Assembly: GCF_900168165.1 (NCBI RefSeq)
Contig: NZ_FUYV01000008.1
Location: 78,183 to 142,182 of the forward strand
Source of the DNA: Alkalitalea saponilacus
Lineage (GTDB): Bacteria; Bacteroidota; Bacteroidia; Bacteroidales; Marinilabiliaceae
Reading direction: 5' to 3'
Length of the DNA stretch: 64,000 nucleotides
A program made the position numbers and the translations under genes. The notes beneath the pieces are model-generated. The model was not told where the DNA came from. It searched no databases and saw only the letters and a program-made list of their open reading frames with translations. This document shows, one piece after another, positions 9,378-19,641 of the stretch. The number at the start of each line of letters is the position of its first letter. Position 1 is the first letter of the stretch.

Positions 9378-9792
9378 ATTTTATATTTTTGCATTCGTAC
9401 ACGTTGAGTTTTTTCCTGATCTGCTGGATTTGAGGGGCGTTAGCCCTGAAATCTGGATGGTATGTTATACATGAACATTTTTAGTTGCGGTGAGTTTTCT
9501 TTTATGCAGAAAGATGTCAGGGGTATGCCCCTACTTTAAATGGAATCATAAGCAAGCGCATAATCAGACCAGGGATGCATATCATCTGTCTATAATTTGT
9601 ATTAAGTAACCAGATAGCCTGCCGTGTGCTTTCGGGAGAACTCACCAAATAATCATTCCCTTTGTGTGAGAAATTTTTGACTTCCTGTATCCGCCGATAC
9701 TCATGACTTGTTTAATGGTAAAAAAGAGTATTTTTATAGCGGAATACGGAGTGTCGATTTCTATTCTTATTATATTTTATCAAGTTCTCAAT
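9378..9792. other. Intergenic region with two short GC hairpins
   Basis: No gene is supported here. It contains AGGGGCGTTAGCCCT (9433-9447) and AGGGGTATGCCCCT (9519-9532), isolated short palindromes of the kind that form the array at 36894-37146. The remainder is unremarkable. Confidence 0.5.
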
Positions 9793-10659
9793 ATGAAGAA
9801 ACCAAACATAAAAGAGATTCGCCTGAAATATTTGAGTGTTTCCGTTTTGGTAACCCTCTTTACATTAATTCTGTTGCAAACTGCAGGATATCTGGATCAG
9901 CAAAAAATCATTTGCATACCTAATGAGTTTCTGAAAATAATCAACAGCGTCAAGCTTGTAATAGCAACCATCTTCTTTACCACATTACTGTTAAGAATCT
10001 CCATTAAACGTGTTTATAACCTTTTCGATGAGGTTGAGGAGAGCATCTTTTATTCAAAAATTTACAGCTGGACGATATACAGTATAGGAGCGTTTGTAAT
10101 CTTGCACCATTTTGGGGTTTCATTGGGAAATATTACGCTGTTCATTGGGTTGTTGGCAACGGGATTGGCCTTTGCCATCAGGGATGTTCTGCTCTCGTTT
10201 TTCGGGTGGATGATACTTCTCAGAAAAAAGCCATTCAGAATTGGAGATTACATCAGAATTGGAGATGATGTGGGAAAAGTCCTGCATATAGGAACTTTCT
10301 ATGTACTTTTAGATAATACGGATCATCTTCCTGAAAATTTCACAAGAATACCCAACAGAATATTTTTGGAGAAGAGCATTGTGAAACTTGGCACGAATTT
10401 GTATCACGATAAGATCACTTTTCAGCTTTCGGCCATTCCCGAAAATCATAAAGAAATTCAAAGTTTGTTGGTAAAAGATATGCAGCGTATTACAAACAAA
10501 AACGAGTTACTCTCTGTTTATATTGATGTAATTAATGAGAAACTTTTGCTGGTGGTTGAATACATGGTTGATTTTGAAAATCGGCACGAAACTAGAGATT
10601 CTTTAATAGGCTTAGTAATCAATCACTTTAAAAATAACATTCATATTCCGGTTAAATGA
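9793..10659 (+). CDS. MscS-family mechanosensitive channel-like protein
   Basis: An integral inner-membrane protein of 288 residues from the ATG at 9793. An in-frame ATG at 9703 would add 30 hydrophobic residues, so the start is uncertain. Hydrophobic segments lie near residues 12-30, 45-65 and 85-105. The core pore-helix segment (VSLGNITLFIGLLATGLAFA) is followed by FFGWMILLRKKPFRIGDYIRIGDDVGKVLHIG, the MscS beta-domain signature. These proteins open under membrane tension and release solutes. The cytoplasmic C-terminal part is short compared with E. coli MscS relatives. It lies immediately upstream of two sensor kinases, but a 111-bp gap does not show an operon. Confidence 0.88.
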   Translation: MKKPNIKEIRLKYLSVSVLVTLFTLILLQTAGYLDQQKIICIPNEFLKIINSVKLVIATIFFTTLLLRISIKRVYNLFDEVEESIFYSKIYSWTIYSIGAFVILHHFGVSLGNITLFIGLLATGLAFAIRDVLLSFFGWMILLRKKPFRIGDYIRIGDDVGKVLHIGTFYVLLDNTDHLPENFTRIPNRIFLEKSIVKLGTNLYHDKITFQLSAIPENHKEIQSLLVKDMQRITNKNELLSVYIDVINEKLLLVVEYMVDFENRHETRDSLIGLVINHFKNNIHIPVK

Positions 10660-10770
10660 TATTTTGATGGTTCTGTAAGTCAATATTTTAACCCGTTCAT
10701 TTAAATCAGGCGGTATAACAGTCGGAAGCATGTTGTTGCGATTTTAAATAACTTTTGTTAAATTTAATTG

Positions 10771-13700
10771 ATGACGCGGTTAAGAATTGAACTCTCAGAA
10801 AGAGCCATCAAGAGCATTGCCGGGTTAATGCTTTCAGTGGCGTTGGCCATGACCATATTCAGTCTGTTAAACAACCTGCACAGCAGTATGGTTATTGCCT
10901 TTGGCTATTTTGTGACCGTATTAGCCGTTACCATTCTCTACTTATTTATAAAAAACAGAGAGTTCTGGAGTCATGCAGTTATATTGTTAACAGGAATTTT
11001 ATCAACTATTTTGTTTTTTTCGTGGGGCATAGAAGGAGCCGGGTTGCTATGGTCATTTCTATTTCCTTTTCTGGCTTTTCGTTTAAATCACTACCATGTT
11101 GGAGCTCTATATTCAGGGCTCTTATATATCGCACTCTTGGTTCTTTTTATTCTGTCACAATTCAATTTGGTGACTGCCCACTTCCCCGTCAATTATATGA
11201 CCGTTTACTTCATTGTTTTACTTGTAGCCATATTGTTTCTATATTGGTACGACAGGCAACATTATATTACTAAAAAAGAACTCACCTTAAGCAATGAAAA
11301 GTACAAATCCCTTTTCAATAACCTGACACAAGGGGTCGCGTTGATCTCTCCGGAGATGAAGGTGTTGGAAATAAATAAAGTGGCTCGCGACTGGTTCCCT
11401 AATGCTGATCCTGGAAAACAACCTTTCTGTTTTAAATGTCTCGATTTTCAGGAAAGGGAAGATGTTTGTCCGGGTTGTCAAACAAAGGATGCCTTTATTA
11501 AAGGCATCCCCCAATCACTCATCAAAACAAAGAAAACATCATTGGGGGATCGATATTTTAAAGTCATTTCCAGCCCGGTTTTCGATCCTGAGGGAAATGT
11601 CTCAGCAGTAATAGAAACCCTTGAGGATATTACAGAGCAGAAAAAAAATCTGGAATCCATTAAATTAGCAGAAGAAACCTATCGAAATATCTTTTTGAAC
11701 TCACAAATCGGTCTTTTTCGATCTGATCTGGAGAGCAGTATTCTTCTTGATGCAAACGAAGCATTTGCGAGGATGGCCGGATTTAAATCCCGTGAAGAAT
11801 TAATAAAATCCGGATTTGTAATAGCTGAAAGATACAGAAATATTAATGATCGGGATAAACTGCTTGCAGAGTTAAGGCTTAATGGAGAAGTGAATAACCG
11901 GGAGCTTGAATTTACAAAAGTTGACGGAGTCAATATCTGGATCAGACTTTCAATTAAATTGTTGAAAGATAAAAATTGGATAGAAGGTGTTATCGAAGAT
12001 ATCACCAGTCAAAAATTATCTGTGGATCTTTTGAAACAGAGTGAAGAACGCCACCGTCTGCTGACAGATAACTCTACGGATGTCATCTGGACGATGGATC
12101 TCAGCGGCAAATTTACTTACGTCAGTCCGTCGGTTAAAAAGCTCAGAGGGTTTGATCCAGAAGACGTTATGCAGCAGGAGCCGGAAGAGATGCTGACTCG
12201 GCGGTCTCTCATACATTTCACTCAAGGAATCCAGTTGGTTCAGGATGCCATTAAGCGGGGAGAGGCGTTTCCGAACACCCGCGTGGAGTTGGAACAACCA
12301 TGCAAAGATGGTTCCACTATTTGGACTGAAGCGACTATTTCCGGCATATATGATAAAAATAATCAGTTTATTGGAATCCTTGGGGTTTCTCGCGATATAT
12401 CCGAACAGAAAAAAGCCAGAGAGGTCATCTCTTTCCAAACCAATGCACAAAAATTGGTAGCAGATATTTCTTTTGACTTCATCAGTTCAAATACCGACAA
12501 CATTGATTCTAAGATAGAAAAAATGTTGCAGCAATCCGGTAATTTCTTTGGAGTTGATAGAGCATACGTGTTTTCATTAAGCAAAAAAAGAAGAACTCTA
12601 TCTAACACACATGAATGGTGTGCGGATGGCATCTCTTCTGAAATGATCCATCTGCAAAATATTGATTTTGTATACCTGCCTTGGTGGTCTGATCAGATTT
12701 TGAAGGGAGAGGATGTTATTATTCACAGCCTCGATGAAATTCCGGAAGAAGCACACAGCGAGAAAGCCGAGTTCAAACGCCAAAAGATACAATCCATGAT
12801 TACCGTACCCATCATATACAGAGAAAAAGTGGTGGGGATTATTGGCTATGATTCGGTAAAGAAGGAAAAGCAGTGGAATGAATATGAAGTCTCTTTAATC
12901 CACACCATCGCAAATTCTTTTGCAGATACACAATTGAAAATAAAAGCTGAACAGAGACTGATCAGCGCCAAAGAAGAGGCCATGGCTGCAAGTAAAGCCA
13001 AATCTGAGTTTTTAGCAAACATGAGCCACGAAATCCGGACTCCACTCAACGGGATTACAGGTTTCTCCGAGCTTCTTAAGAACACCCCATTATTAGGCAT
13101 TCAACGGAAGTATCTGGACAACACAATCACGGCATCCAATTCCCTGCTCAGTATTATTGATGATATTCTGGACTTTTCTAAAATTGAAGCGGGGAAACTT
13201 GATCTTGAAAGCATTGAGATGGATGTCTGTGAAATCGCGCAACAGGTGGCTGACATTGTTCAATTTCAGGCTTTCGAAAAGGATCTTGAACTGATTGTAA
13301 ACATTCAGCCGGGAATTCCCGAAATTATGGTTTCCGACCCTGTTCGTTTGCGGCAGGTTTTGCTAAACCTCATGAGTAATGCTGTGAAATTTACAAACCA
13401 TGGCGAAATTGAACTTGCGGTTTCTTTCGAGGAGAAAGAGAACAGCAAAGGATTATATGCCTTCAAAGTTAGAGACACAGGAATTGGGATTTCGAAAGAG
13501 CAGCAAGCAAAACTTTTCAAATCTTTTTCACAGGCCGACTCTTCAACTACCAGGGAGTATGGAGGTACCGGATTGGGGTTGGTTATTTCCAGTCTGATTG
13601 TTGAGAAAATGGGAGGAAAGATAGAGTTGGTGAGCGCTCCGGATGAAGGTTCCACTTTCTACTTTTCCATTGAAACTCCATTTAAATTCAAAGAGACAAC

Positions 13701-14886
13701 ATTTTCTGGGTTTGAAAACAGAACTGTTATGTTTATTGATGATAACATAACTCTTCTGGAAACCATGGAAACCCTGATGAATTATTATGGAGTCCGTTTT
13801 TACGGTTTAACAGATCCTGGTGAAGCACTAGCAGTTCTTCACCAGAACAAACATATTGATATAGTATTTGCAGACAATCATCTAATCAACTCCTCCAACA
13901 AGGAGGTGTTTGAGAACATTTTTCATCTGTGCAAAAAGAAGCAATTAGAAGTTATTAGCCTTATCTCTGAAAAAACCAGCACTGAAGCATATGAGGAGCC
14001 CTTATGCCAAAAAATTTCCAAACCCATAAAATATCAAGATATTTTAGGCATCATATCCCACGCTGGTTTTTATAGTCCAATTTCCTCCGATAGCCCATTG
14101 AAAGGAAAGCATCACAGCCTCCTGAACAGACAGAAACCTGTTATTTTAATAGCCGAAGACATTCAAATGAACCTAGAGTTGTTAACAGCTCTTATTAAGG
14201 GTCTTATTCCCGACTCATTGATTATTGAAGCGTTAAACGGAAAAGAAGTTGTTGAGAAATCCGAAAAACATCCGGTTGACATCATTTTAATGGACATTCA
14301 GATGCCACAAATCAGCGGTATTGAAGCAACCCGCATCATTCGGTCATCTGAGAAAAATCCCAATTGTAATACTCCAATTATTGCTTTGTCTGCCGGTGTT
14401 TTAAAAGAAGATCGGATTCTTTGCTTCAAGGCCGGAATGAATGAATTCCTCCCAAAACCAGTCAATACTTCAAAACTTGAAAATACTCTAATCAGATTCC
14501 TTTTATCTGAGAAGGTGGAAGACGAAACTGAATTGGCTGATGAATTCTCAGACATCGATAAACTGGTATCGTTTAATTATAAAGAATTGCTCGAGCGCAT
14601 AAATCAAAATCACTCTTTAATGCAAAGATTAATGCATTCCATTAGTTATCAACTTGGAGATTTTATTGACAAACTTGGAGACGCAGTTAGTAAAGGCAAT
14701 CTTAGAGAAATTAAAGACATCGCTCACACCATTAAGGGTGTGAGCATGAATCTGAGTTTTGACAGAATGGCATTTTTAACAAAAAAGATTGAAACAATTG
14801 ATGATTTAAAACTAGTATATACAGTATATAAAGAAATTGAATCGGAGTGGAATCGCATCAAAGAAATTTTTAGCGAAATGGAGTAA
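10771..14886 (+). CDS. Hybrid sensor histidine kinase (5-6 TM, three PAS, GAF, HisKA, HATPase, two REC, HPt)
   Basis: A 1371-residue membrane-bound phosphorelay kinase. The ATG at 10771 is used; the upstream in-frame TTG is unlikely. Residues about 12-158 form a cluster of membrane helices. PAS1 (about 177-295) carries four cysteines, C220-x2-C223-x9-C233-x2-C236. PAS2 (about 305-415), PAS3 (about 420-550) and a GAF domain (about 560-725) follow. HisKA holds the phospho-accepting His753 in [12 protein letters not shown]. HATPase motifs are [15 protein letters not shown] and GGTGLGL. REC1 is divergent but retains DD, Asp1035 and a late Lys. REC2 has Asp1175 (LMDIQMP) and KP. The C-terminal HPt has His1319 in AHTIKG. 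It contains no DNA-binding output, so phosphate would pass to an unlinked regulator. The ligand is unknown. The next gene is a paralogue. Confidence 0.93.
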   Translation: MTRLRIELSERAIKSIAGLMLSVALAMTIFSLLNNLHSSMVIAFGYFVTVLAVTILYLFIKNREFWSHAVILLTGILSTILFFSWGIEGAGLLWSFLFPFLAFRLNHYHVGALYSGLLYIALLVLFILSQFNLVTAHFPVNYMTVYFIVLLVAILFLYWYDRQHYITKKELTLSNEKYKSLFNNLTQGVALISPEMKVLEINKVARDWFPNADPGKQPFCFKCLDFQEREDVCPGCQTKDAFIKGIPQSLIKTKKTSLGDRYFKVISSPVFDPEGNVSAVIETLEDITEQKKNLESIKLAEETYRNIFLNSQIGLFRSDLESSILLDANEAFARMAGFKSREELIKSGFVIAERYRNINDRDKLLAELRLNGEVNNRELEFTKVDGVNIWIRLSIKLLKDKNWIEGVIEDITSQKLSVDLLKQSEERHRLLTDNSTDVIWTMDLSGKFTYVSPSVKKLRGFDPEDVMQQEPEEMLTRRSLIHFTQGIQLVQDAIKRGEAFPNTRVELEQPCKDGSTIWTEATISGIYDKNNQFIGILGVSRDISEQKKAREVISFQTNAQKLVADISFDFISSNTDNIDSKIEKMLQQSGNFFGVDRAYVFSLSKKRRTLSNTHEWCADGISSEMIHLQNIDFVYLPWWSDQILKGEDVIIHSLDEIPEEAHSEKAEFKRQKIQSMITVPIIYREKVVGIIGYDSVKKEKQWNEYEVSLIHTIANSFADTQLKIKAEQRLISAKEEAMAASKAKSEFLANMSHEIRTPLNGITGFSELLKNTPLLGIQRKYLDNTITASNSLLSIIDDILDFSKIEAGKLDLESIEMDVCEIAQQVADIVQFQAFEKDLELIVNIQPGIPEIMVSDPVRLRQVLLNLMSNAVKFTNHGEIELAVSFEEKENSKGLYAFKVRDTGIGISKEQQAKLFKSFSQADSSTTREYGGTGLGLVISSLIVEKMGGKIELVSAPDEGSTFYFSIETPFKFKETTFSGFENRTVMFIDDNITLLETMETLMNYYGVRFYGLTDPGEALAVLHQNKHIDIVFADNHLINSSNKEVFENIFHLCKKKQLEVISLISEKTSTEAYEEPLCQKISKPIKYQDILGIISHAGFYSPISSDSPLKGKHHSLLNRQKPVILIAEDIQMNLELLTALIKGLIPDSLIIEALNGKEVVEKSEKHPVDIILMDIQMPQISGIEATRIIRSSEKNPNCNTPIIALSAGVLKEDRILCFKAGMNEFLPKPVNTSKLENTLIRFLLSEKVEDETELADEFSDIDKLVSFNYKELLERINQNHSLMQRLMHSISYQLGDFIDKLGDAVSKGNLREIKDIAHTIKGVSMNLSFDRMAFLTKKIETIDDLKLVYTVYKEIESEWNRIKEIFSEME

Positions 14887-14912
14887 TGTAAATCTTGATA
14901 ACCGTACCCGTA

Positions 14913-17900
14913 ATGAAACCTGTCCGCAATAACCACATTATAGAAAGTGCACCATACGCATATGCTCATCACAAAATTGTGTTGGATGAAGATGGGGTAC
15001 CGGTTGATTACATCATATTGGATGTGAACCCGGCTTTTGAGAAATTGACCGGTTTTTTAAAGAGAAAGGTGATCAATAAAAAAATTACTGAAGTTTTACC
15101 TGCCATAAAAAAGGATAAATTTAACTGGATTGAGTTTTATGGTGCACTGGCCTTAACCGGTGGACAAAAGGAGTTTGATCAGTACGCTGAACCTCTAAGA
15201 AAATGGTATCGTGTTCAAGCTGTTTCTAGTGAAAGACTATATTTTTCAACGTTTTTCACAGATATCACAGATCACTATGTTCTCTCGGAAGTTTCGGCAT
15301 ACTTAAACGGGCAGCACAATGAGATTGAAGCCTATGATTATCTCTGTCAGAAAATGGTTCAAATATGCAGTGCGTCATATGTTGCTCTGAATAAATATGA
15401 TAAATCTGGAAATTTTTACACAACTGTTGCATTTGCAGGTATTAAAAACCATATAATTAAAGGAGTTGAAATTTTAGGCTTTCAAGTAGTAAACAAGCAG
15501 TGGCCTTTTGATCCGCACCGGGAAGAACTCATCCAACATACAAAAACTACCTATTTTGATACTTTAGGCGACTTAATAGGTTTTGCTACACCGGCAAAGG
15601 CTGTCAGACTCATCGAAAAAACGTTTAAACTGGGTCAGTGTGCCGTTATTAAAGCAACCAATAAATCAGTTAAAATCGGAGATTACACACTTATTTTCAG
15701 GAAAGATGAAAAACTCACCAATCCTACACTAGCTGAAACATTGGCTGACATGACCGGGATGTTCATGCAGAGACTGGATGTGGAACAAAGTTTTAACCGG
15801 CAATTTGAGTTTCAGAAACTGATTGGTATAATTACCTCAGACTTTATAAGTTGTAATGTCTATAATTTTGAGGAAAAAATCAAAAGAATGCTTCATCTGA
15901 CCGGGTCTTTTCTTGATGCAGAACACGCTTTCCTTACATTGTTTCATAAAGATATTTGTAGCAATGCTTGCAATTGGTATCCGGGAAAGGTTGATGATGA
16001 AATGGCTAAAATTATACAATTTAGGTTTAACAACTGGGTATGGTGGAAGAATCAATTTAAAAAGAAAAATTACCTGATAGTTGAGGATGTTAAACAGTTG
16101 CCCGAAGAGGCTTCTATCGAAAGAAGCTCATTTCAAAACTTTAATATTCGCTCTGTTTTATCCATTGCTATAAAGTTTCACGATCTGACAATGGGATATC
16201 TTGTCTTCTCTACTTTTTCAAGAGCTAAAATCTGGAATCCGTCTGATATCAATAATCTTTTAATCATTTCCAATTCAATTGCAGATGCACTGATAAAATC
16301 AGAAGCGGAACAACAACTTCTGGAGAGTGAGACCAGGTACAAGCAACTCTCTGAAAGCATCCCTGTTGGGATTTTCCAATGTGAGATGGAGGAACTCAAG
16401 CTTTTCAGGTTCACATATGTGAGCGATAGAATTGAGGAATTTGTCAATATCCCGGTAAACGAGGTTCTCACACGACCTGAAAAAATACTTCATCGGGTAA
16501 AATCTGGTTACAAGAAGAGGTTGCTGCTGAACTTCCTGAAATCATTCAGAGATTATTCACTATTTACTTCAACCTTTGAGATAGAGAAGAATAATGAAGT
16601 CCTTTGGATTGAAACCCGTGCTTATCCTGAAAAACAATCCAGTGGATCCATCCGCTGGAATGGGGTTTTTATTGATGTAACGGAAAAGATCATGGCTGGT
16701 AAGGTGCTGGAAAAAGCAAAACAGGAGGCGGAAGCAGCCAATAGAGCAAAGTCTGAGTTCGTGGCCAATATGAGTCATGAAATAAGAACGCCTCTGAACG
16801 GGATTATAGGGTTTACTGAGTTGCTCAAAAAAACTCCGCTATCTGCGGTTCAGCAGCGATATGTGAACAACGTTCACTTGTCAGGTCATTCATTATTGCG
16901 CATCATCAATGATATTCTGGATCTTTCGAAAATTGAATCCGGTAAATTGGATATTGAAATCATCCCCGCGAGGATTTCAGATTTATTGGAACAAAGTATA
17001 GACACTGTCCGATATCAGGCCTTGAAAAATGATATAAAACTTGTTCTGGATGTCCCCGATGACCTTCCCGCTGTTATTTTTACCGATTCAAACAGGCTAA
17101 AGCAGGTGCTTTTAAACATATTGGGAAATGCCGTTAAATTTACCAAAGCAGGTGAGGTTGAGTTAAAAGTTAGGTTTAAACCGGAGGGAAAAGAATATGG
17201 CAAGTTCTTTTTTTCTGTTCGGGATACAGGTATTGGAATCACTCCCGAACAAGGGAAAAAGCTTTTTAAAGCTTTTTCCCAGGCTGACTCCTCCATAACA
17301 CGTGAATTTGGAGGAACCGGACTGGGATTGATCATATCCAATCTGATATTGGAAAAGCTTGGTAGTCAGATAGAATATGAAAGTGAGTATGGAGAAGGAT
17401 CACGTTTCTTTTTCTCTCTCAAAACAAAATATGAGTTCAAAGATGAATCACTCCCAGAGCCATCTAGGATTGATTTCGGATTTGAGAAAATGAGTCATCA
17501 GGTTGGTGTCGTAGAGGAGTTGTCAGGATCACAGATTAATAAAAATCCAAGCATCCTGCTGGCTGAGGATGTGGAAATGAATATGGAACTTTTGAAAAAT
17601 ATGATCATGAAGATGCTTCCTGAAGCGATATTCTTTGAGGCTTTTAACGGCGAAGAAGCCGTTGATCTTTTTACGCAAAATGAGATTGATTTGGTGTTAA
17701 TGGATATTCAGATGCCGGTTTTAGACGGAGTTGATGCTGCAAAGATAATTCGTGAAAAAGAAGTAGTAGGTAGCAAACAGACGCCAATTGTTGCAATTAC
17801 GGCGGGTGTGCTACAGCACGAGAAGGAGCGTGCGCTGGCTGCTGGCGTTAATGATTTTCTGACAAAACCTCTTAACTCCTCCGCCATGATGGCAGTTTTT

Positions 17901-18299
17901 AAAAAATATCTGTCTATTACCGAAGAAGTCAAAATTGAATACCCCGGCATTTCTGATGAAATTGATAGTCACTTTAACAGGAAGGCACTTTTAGAAAGGA
18001 TTAGGTACAATCAGATACTATATCAGAAAATAATCGCAAATCTGCCGGAGCAATTAAGAACTTATATCAACAGATTGTCCGAAGCAATTGAAAAGAGAGA
18101 CTTGTTTGAAACCGAAACCATTAGTCACAGTCTGAAAGGACTGGCGTTAAATATGGAGTTGAACAAGATGTCTGATCTGGCAGAGAAAATTCTGACCGAA
18201 AAAGGGTTAAACGATCAGGAAAAAGTTGTAATATTAGAAGAAATTAAAAAGGAATATTCATTCATTATTCAAAAATTAAATAGTGAACCGAAAGAGTAA
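14913..18299 (+). CDS. Hybrid sensor histidine kinase (PAS, two GAF, PAS, HisKA, HATPase, REC, HPt), cytoplasmic
   Basis: A 1128-residue kinase from the ATG at 14913, 26 bp after the previous kinase. No membrane segment is seen, so it is likely soluble. Order: PAS (about 15-125, ending FTDITDHY), GAF1 (about 130-290), GAF2 (about 300-460), PAS (about 470-590), HisKA with His622 in [12 protein letters not shown], HATPase (NAVKFT, DTGIG, GGTGLGL), REC with Asp931 (LMDIQMP) and KP, and HPt with His1072 in SHSLKG. GAF2 aligns with the GAF domain of the upstream kinase (shared DFIS, EEA and SxxF patterns and a WW pair), as do the kinase, REC and HPt parts, so the pair arose by duplication with sensor shuffling. 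Both are probably co-transcribed. No output regulator is adjacent. Confidence 0.92.
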   Translation: MKPVRNNHIIESAPYAYAHHKIVLDEDGVPVDYIILDVNPAFEKLTGFLKRKVINKKITEVLPAIKKDKFNWIEFYGALALTGGQKEFDQYAEPLRKWYRVQAVSSERLYFSTFFTDITDHYVLSEVSAYLNGQHNEIEAYDYLCQKMVQICSASYVALNKYDKSGNFYTTVAFAGIKNHIIKGVEILGFQVVNKQWPFDPHREELIQHTKTTYFDTLGDLIGFATPAKAVRLIEKTFKLGQCAVIKATNKSVKIGDYTLIFRKDEKLTNPTLAETLADMTGMFMQRLDVEQSFNRQFEFQKLIGIITSDFISCNVYNFEEKIKRMLHLTGSFLDAEHAFLTLFHKDICSNACNWYPGKVDDEMAKIIQFRFNNWVWWKNQFKKKNYLIVEDVKQLPEEASIERSSFQNFNIRSVLSIAIKFHDLTMGYLVFSTFSRAKIWNPSDINNLLIISNSIADALIKSEAEQQLLESETRYKQLSESIPVGIFQCEMEELKLFRFTYVSDRIEEFVNIPVNEVLTRPEKILHRVKSGYKKRLLLNFLKSFRDYSLFTSTFEIEKNNEVLWIETRAYPEKQSSGSIRWNGVFIDVTEKIMAGKVLEKAKQEAEAANRAKSEFVANMSHEIRTPLNGIIGFTELLKKTPLSAVQQRYVNNVHLSGHSLLRIINDILDLSKIESGKLDIEIIPARISDLLEQSIDTVRYQALKNDIKLVLDVPDDLPAVIFTDSNRLKQVLLNILGNAVKFTKAGEVELKVRFKPEGKEYGKFFFSVRDTGIGITPEQGKKLFKAFSQADSSITREFGGTGLGLIISNLILEKLGSQIEYESEYGEGSRFFFSLKTKYEFKDESLPEPSRIDFGFEKMSHQVGVVEELSGSQINKNPSILLAEDVEMNMELLKNMIMKMLPEAIFFEAFNGEEAVDLFTQNEIDLVLMDIQMPVLDGVDAAKIIREKEVVGSKQTPIVAITAGVLQHEKERALAAGVNDFLTKPLNSSAMMAVFKKYLSITEEVKIEYPGISDEIDSHFNRKALLERIRYNQILYQKIIANLPEQLRTYINRLSEAIEKRDLFETETISHSLKGLALNMELNKMSDLAEKILTEKGLNDQEKVVILEEIKKEYSFIIQKLNSEPKE

Positions 18300-18319
18300 G
18301 ATGTCATTAACCAAGCAGA

Positions 18320-19588
18320 ATGTATAGATCCCTTCAGATAATTTTCCTATGTACAACTCTTGTCTCCAATATCGCCGGAAGTCAGGAATATCTTGTGACT
18401 TTTTCTGCATCAGGTGCCGTGGGGCATATTGATTATATTGAAGTTCAGAATTTGACCAGCAGGCAGACTGTCACAATTGATGGAACTGAGGTTCTTATTT
18501 TAACGAGTGCCGACAGATTATCAGCCGATGAGTTAGCACCGGAGTTGGTCATTACTCCGAATATGCAGGCCGGATCATGTTCTGTTGAAATGACCATAAA
18601 TTATCCGGGAAACAGCTCTGTGGAAGTTTATAATGCCGGAGATATTTTAGTTGCCGAATACAGAACTTTTCTGACAAGAGGAACTCATCGTTTCAAGATT
18701 TCAGGATTAAAATCCGGCGCTCATAAAGTGGTTGTAAACACTCCTAATCATGACCACACCCATTGGGTGATGTCGTCTGCGAATCATGCCAATGGCAACG
18801 CTTCTGTCCTGTTTGTTGACAATAGCGGAAATGGTAAAACCGGGGAGCTGATTTCCGAACCGGTACCTATGCGGTTTTTGCAGGGTGAGTCGCTCTTATT
18901 TAAGGCCTTCGCCGATAATCATTCACGTATAAAAGTCGTGTCACCCGTTCAAACTACTCATCTTGATTTTAAATTCATTCCATGCATGGATTTTGATGAG
19001 AATCATTATGCCGTGGTTTCAATTGGAGATCAGGTTTGGATGGCGCAAAACCTGCGAACCACCAGCTTTAATGACGGAACTCAAATCAGACACATCCAAA
19101 ACAGTTTGCTTTGGAGAGAACTTAACAGCCCGGCCTATTCATGGTATGAACACAATGAAAACTACAGCGCCACCCACGGGGCGCTTTATAACTGGTATAC
19201 AGTAAGCGATTCACGACTTTGCCCCTATGGCTGGCGAATGCCTCTTGATGAAGACTGGTATCTGCTTGAAAGTTATATCGACCCTGAAATCAATAACCCT
19301 ACTGCAACAGGGTGGAGGGGAGTAAACGCTGGTATGCACCTAAAATCAATCTCAGGATGGGGTGGTCATCCGGGTTCAAATATTCATGGCTTTTCTGCCA
19401 CACCTGCAGGCCGAAGAAGTTTCGACGGGTCATACAATAGCTTGGGAGATTATTCTTACTGGTGGTCCATGTCGCAACAAGATGAAACATCAGCCTGGAG
19501 CCGCTATATCCTTCCCCGGTTCGAGTATCTCTATCGTGGTGCTTTTAGTAAGAATTATGGTTTTTCTGTACGGTGTATTAAGGAGTGA
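18320..19588 (+). CDS. Exported FISUMP-domain protein
   Basis: A 422-residue secreted or surface protein. The signal peptide (MYRSLQIIFLCTTLVSNIAG) is followed by SQEY, so Gln is near the mature N-terminus. Residues about 25-210 look like beta-rich repeats of unknown role. Residues about 220-422 match the FISUMP domain (Fibrobacter succinogenes major paralogous domain): VSIGDQVWMAQNLRTTSFNDG, a YNWYTV segment, CPYGWRMPLDEDWYLLE, GFSATPAG, YWWSMSQ and the ending GFSVRCIKE. The fold belongs to the formylglycine/C-type-lectin-like group. Its role in Bacteroidota is not established. It starts 20 bp after the second kinase and may be part of that transcript; a link in function is only inferred from position. 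Confidence 0.85.
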   Translation: MYRSLQIIFLCTTLVSNIAGSQEYLVTFSASGAVGHIDYIEVQNLTSRQTVTIDGTEVLILTSADRLSADELAPELVITPNMQAGSCSVEMTINYPGNSSVEVYNAGDILVAEYRTFLTRGTHRFKISGLKSGAHKVVVNTPNHDHTHWVMSSANHANGNASVLFVDNSGNGKTGELISEPVPMRFLQGESLLFKAFADNHSRIKVVSPVQTTHLDFKFIPCMDFDENHYAVVSIGDQVWMAQNLRTTSFNDGTQIRHIQNSLLWRELNSPAYSWYEHNENYSATHGALYNWYTVSDSRLCPYGWRMPLDEDWYLLESYIDPEINNPTATGWRGVNAGMHLKSISGWGGHPGSNIHGFSATPAGRRSFDGSYNSLGDYSYWWSMSQQDETSAWSRYILPRFEYLYRGAFSKNYGFSVRCIKE

Positions 19589-19641
19589 TAATGTTTTTCA
19601 ATGCGCTGTTTCCAAAACAGCTGCTAATCTGGCCAAAAAAC

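Noticed and set aside
9703-9792. Extended N-terminus of the MscS-like protein
   Set aside because: The 30 added residues are hydrophobic without family similarity and there is no ribosome binding site at 9703; kept only as an alternative start.
13700-14100. First receiver domain of the membrane kinase as a dead pseudo-receiver
   Set aside because: It is divergent in the helix after the acceptor site, but DD, Asp1035 and the late Lys (SKP) are all present, so inactivity cannot be claimed.
19605-19621. GCTGTTT/AAACAGC hairpin between the FISUMP and MORN genes as a shared terminator
   Set aside because: No T-run follows in either direction, so Rho-independent termination is not supported.
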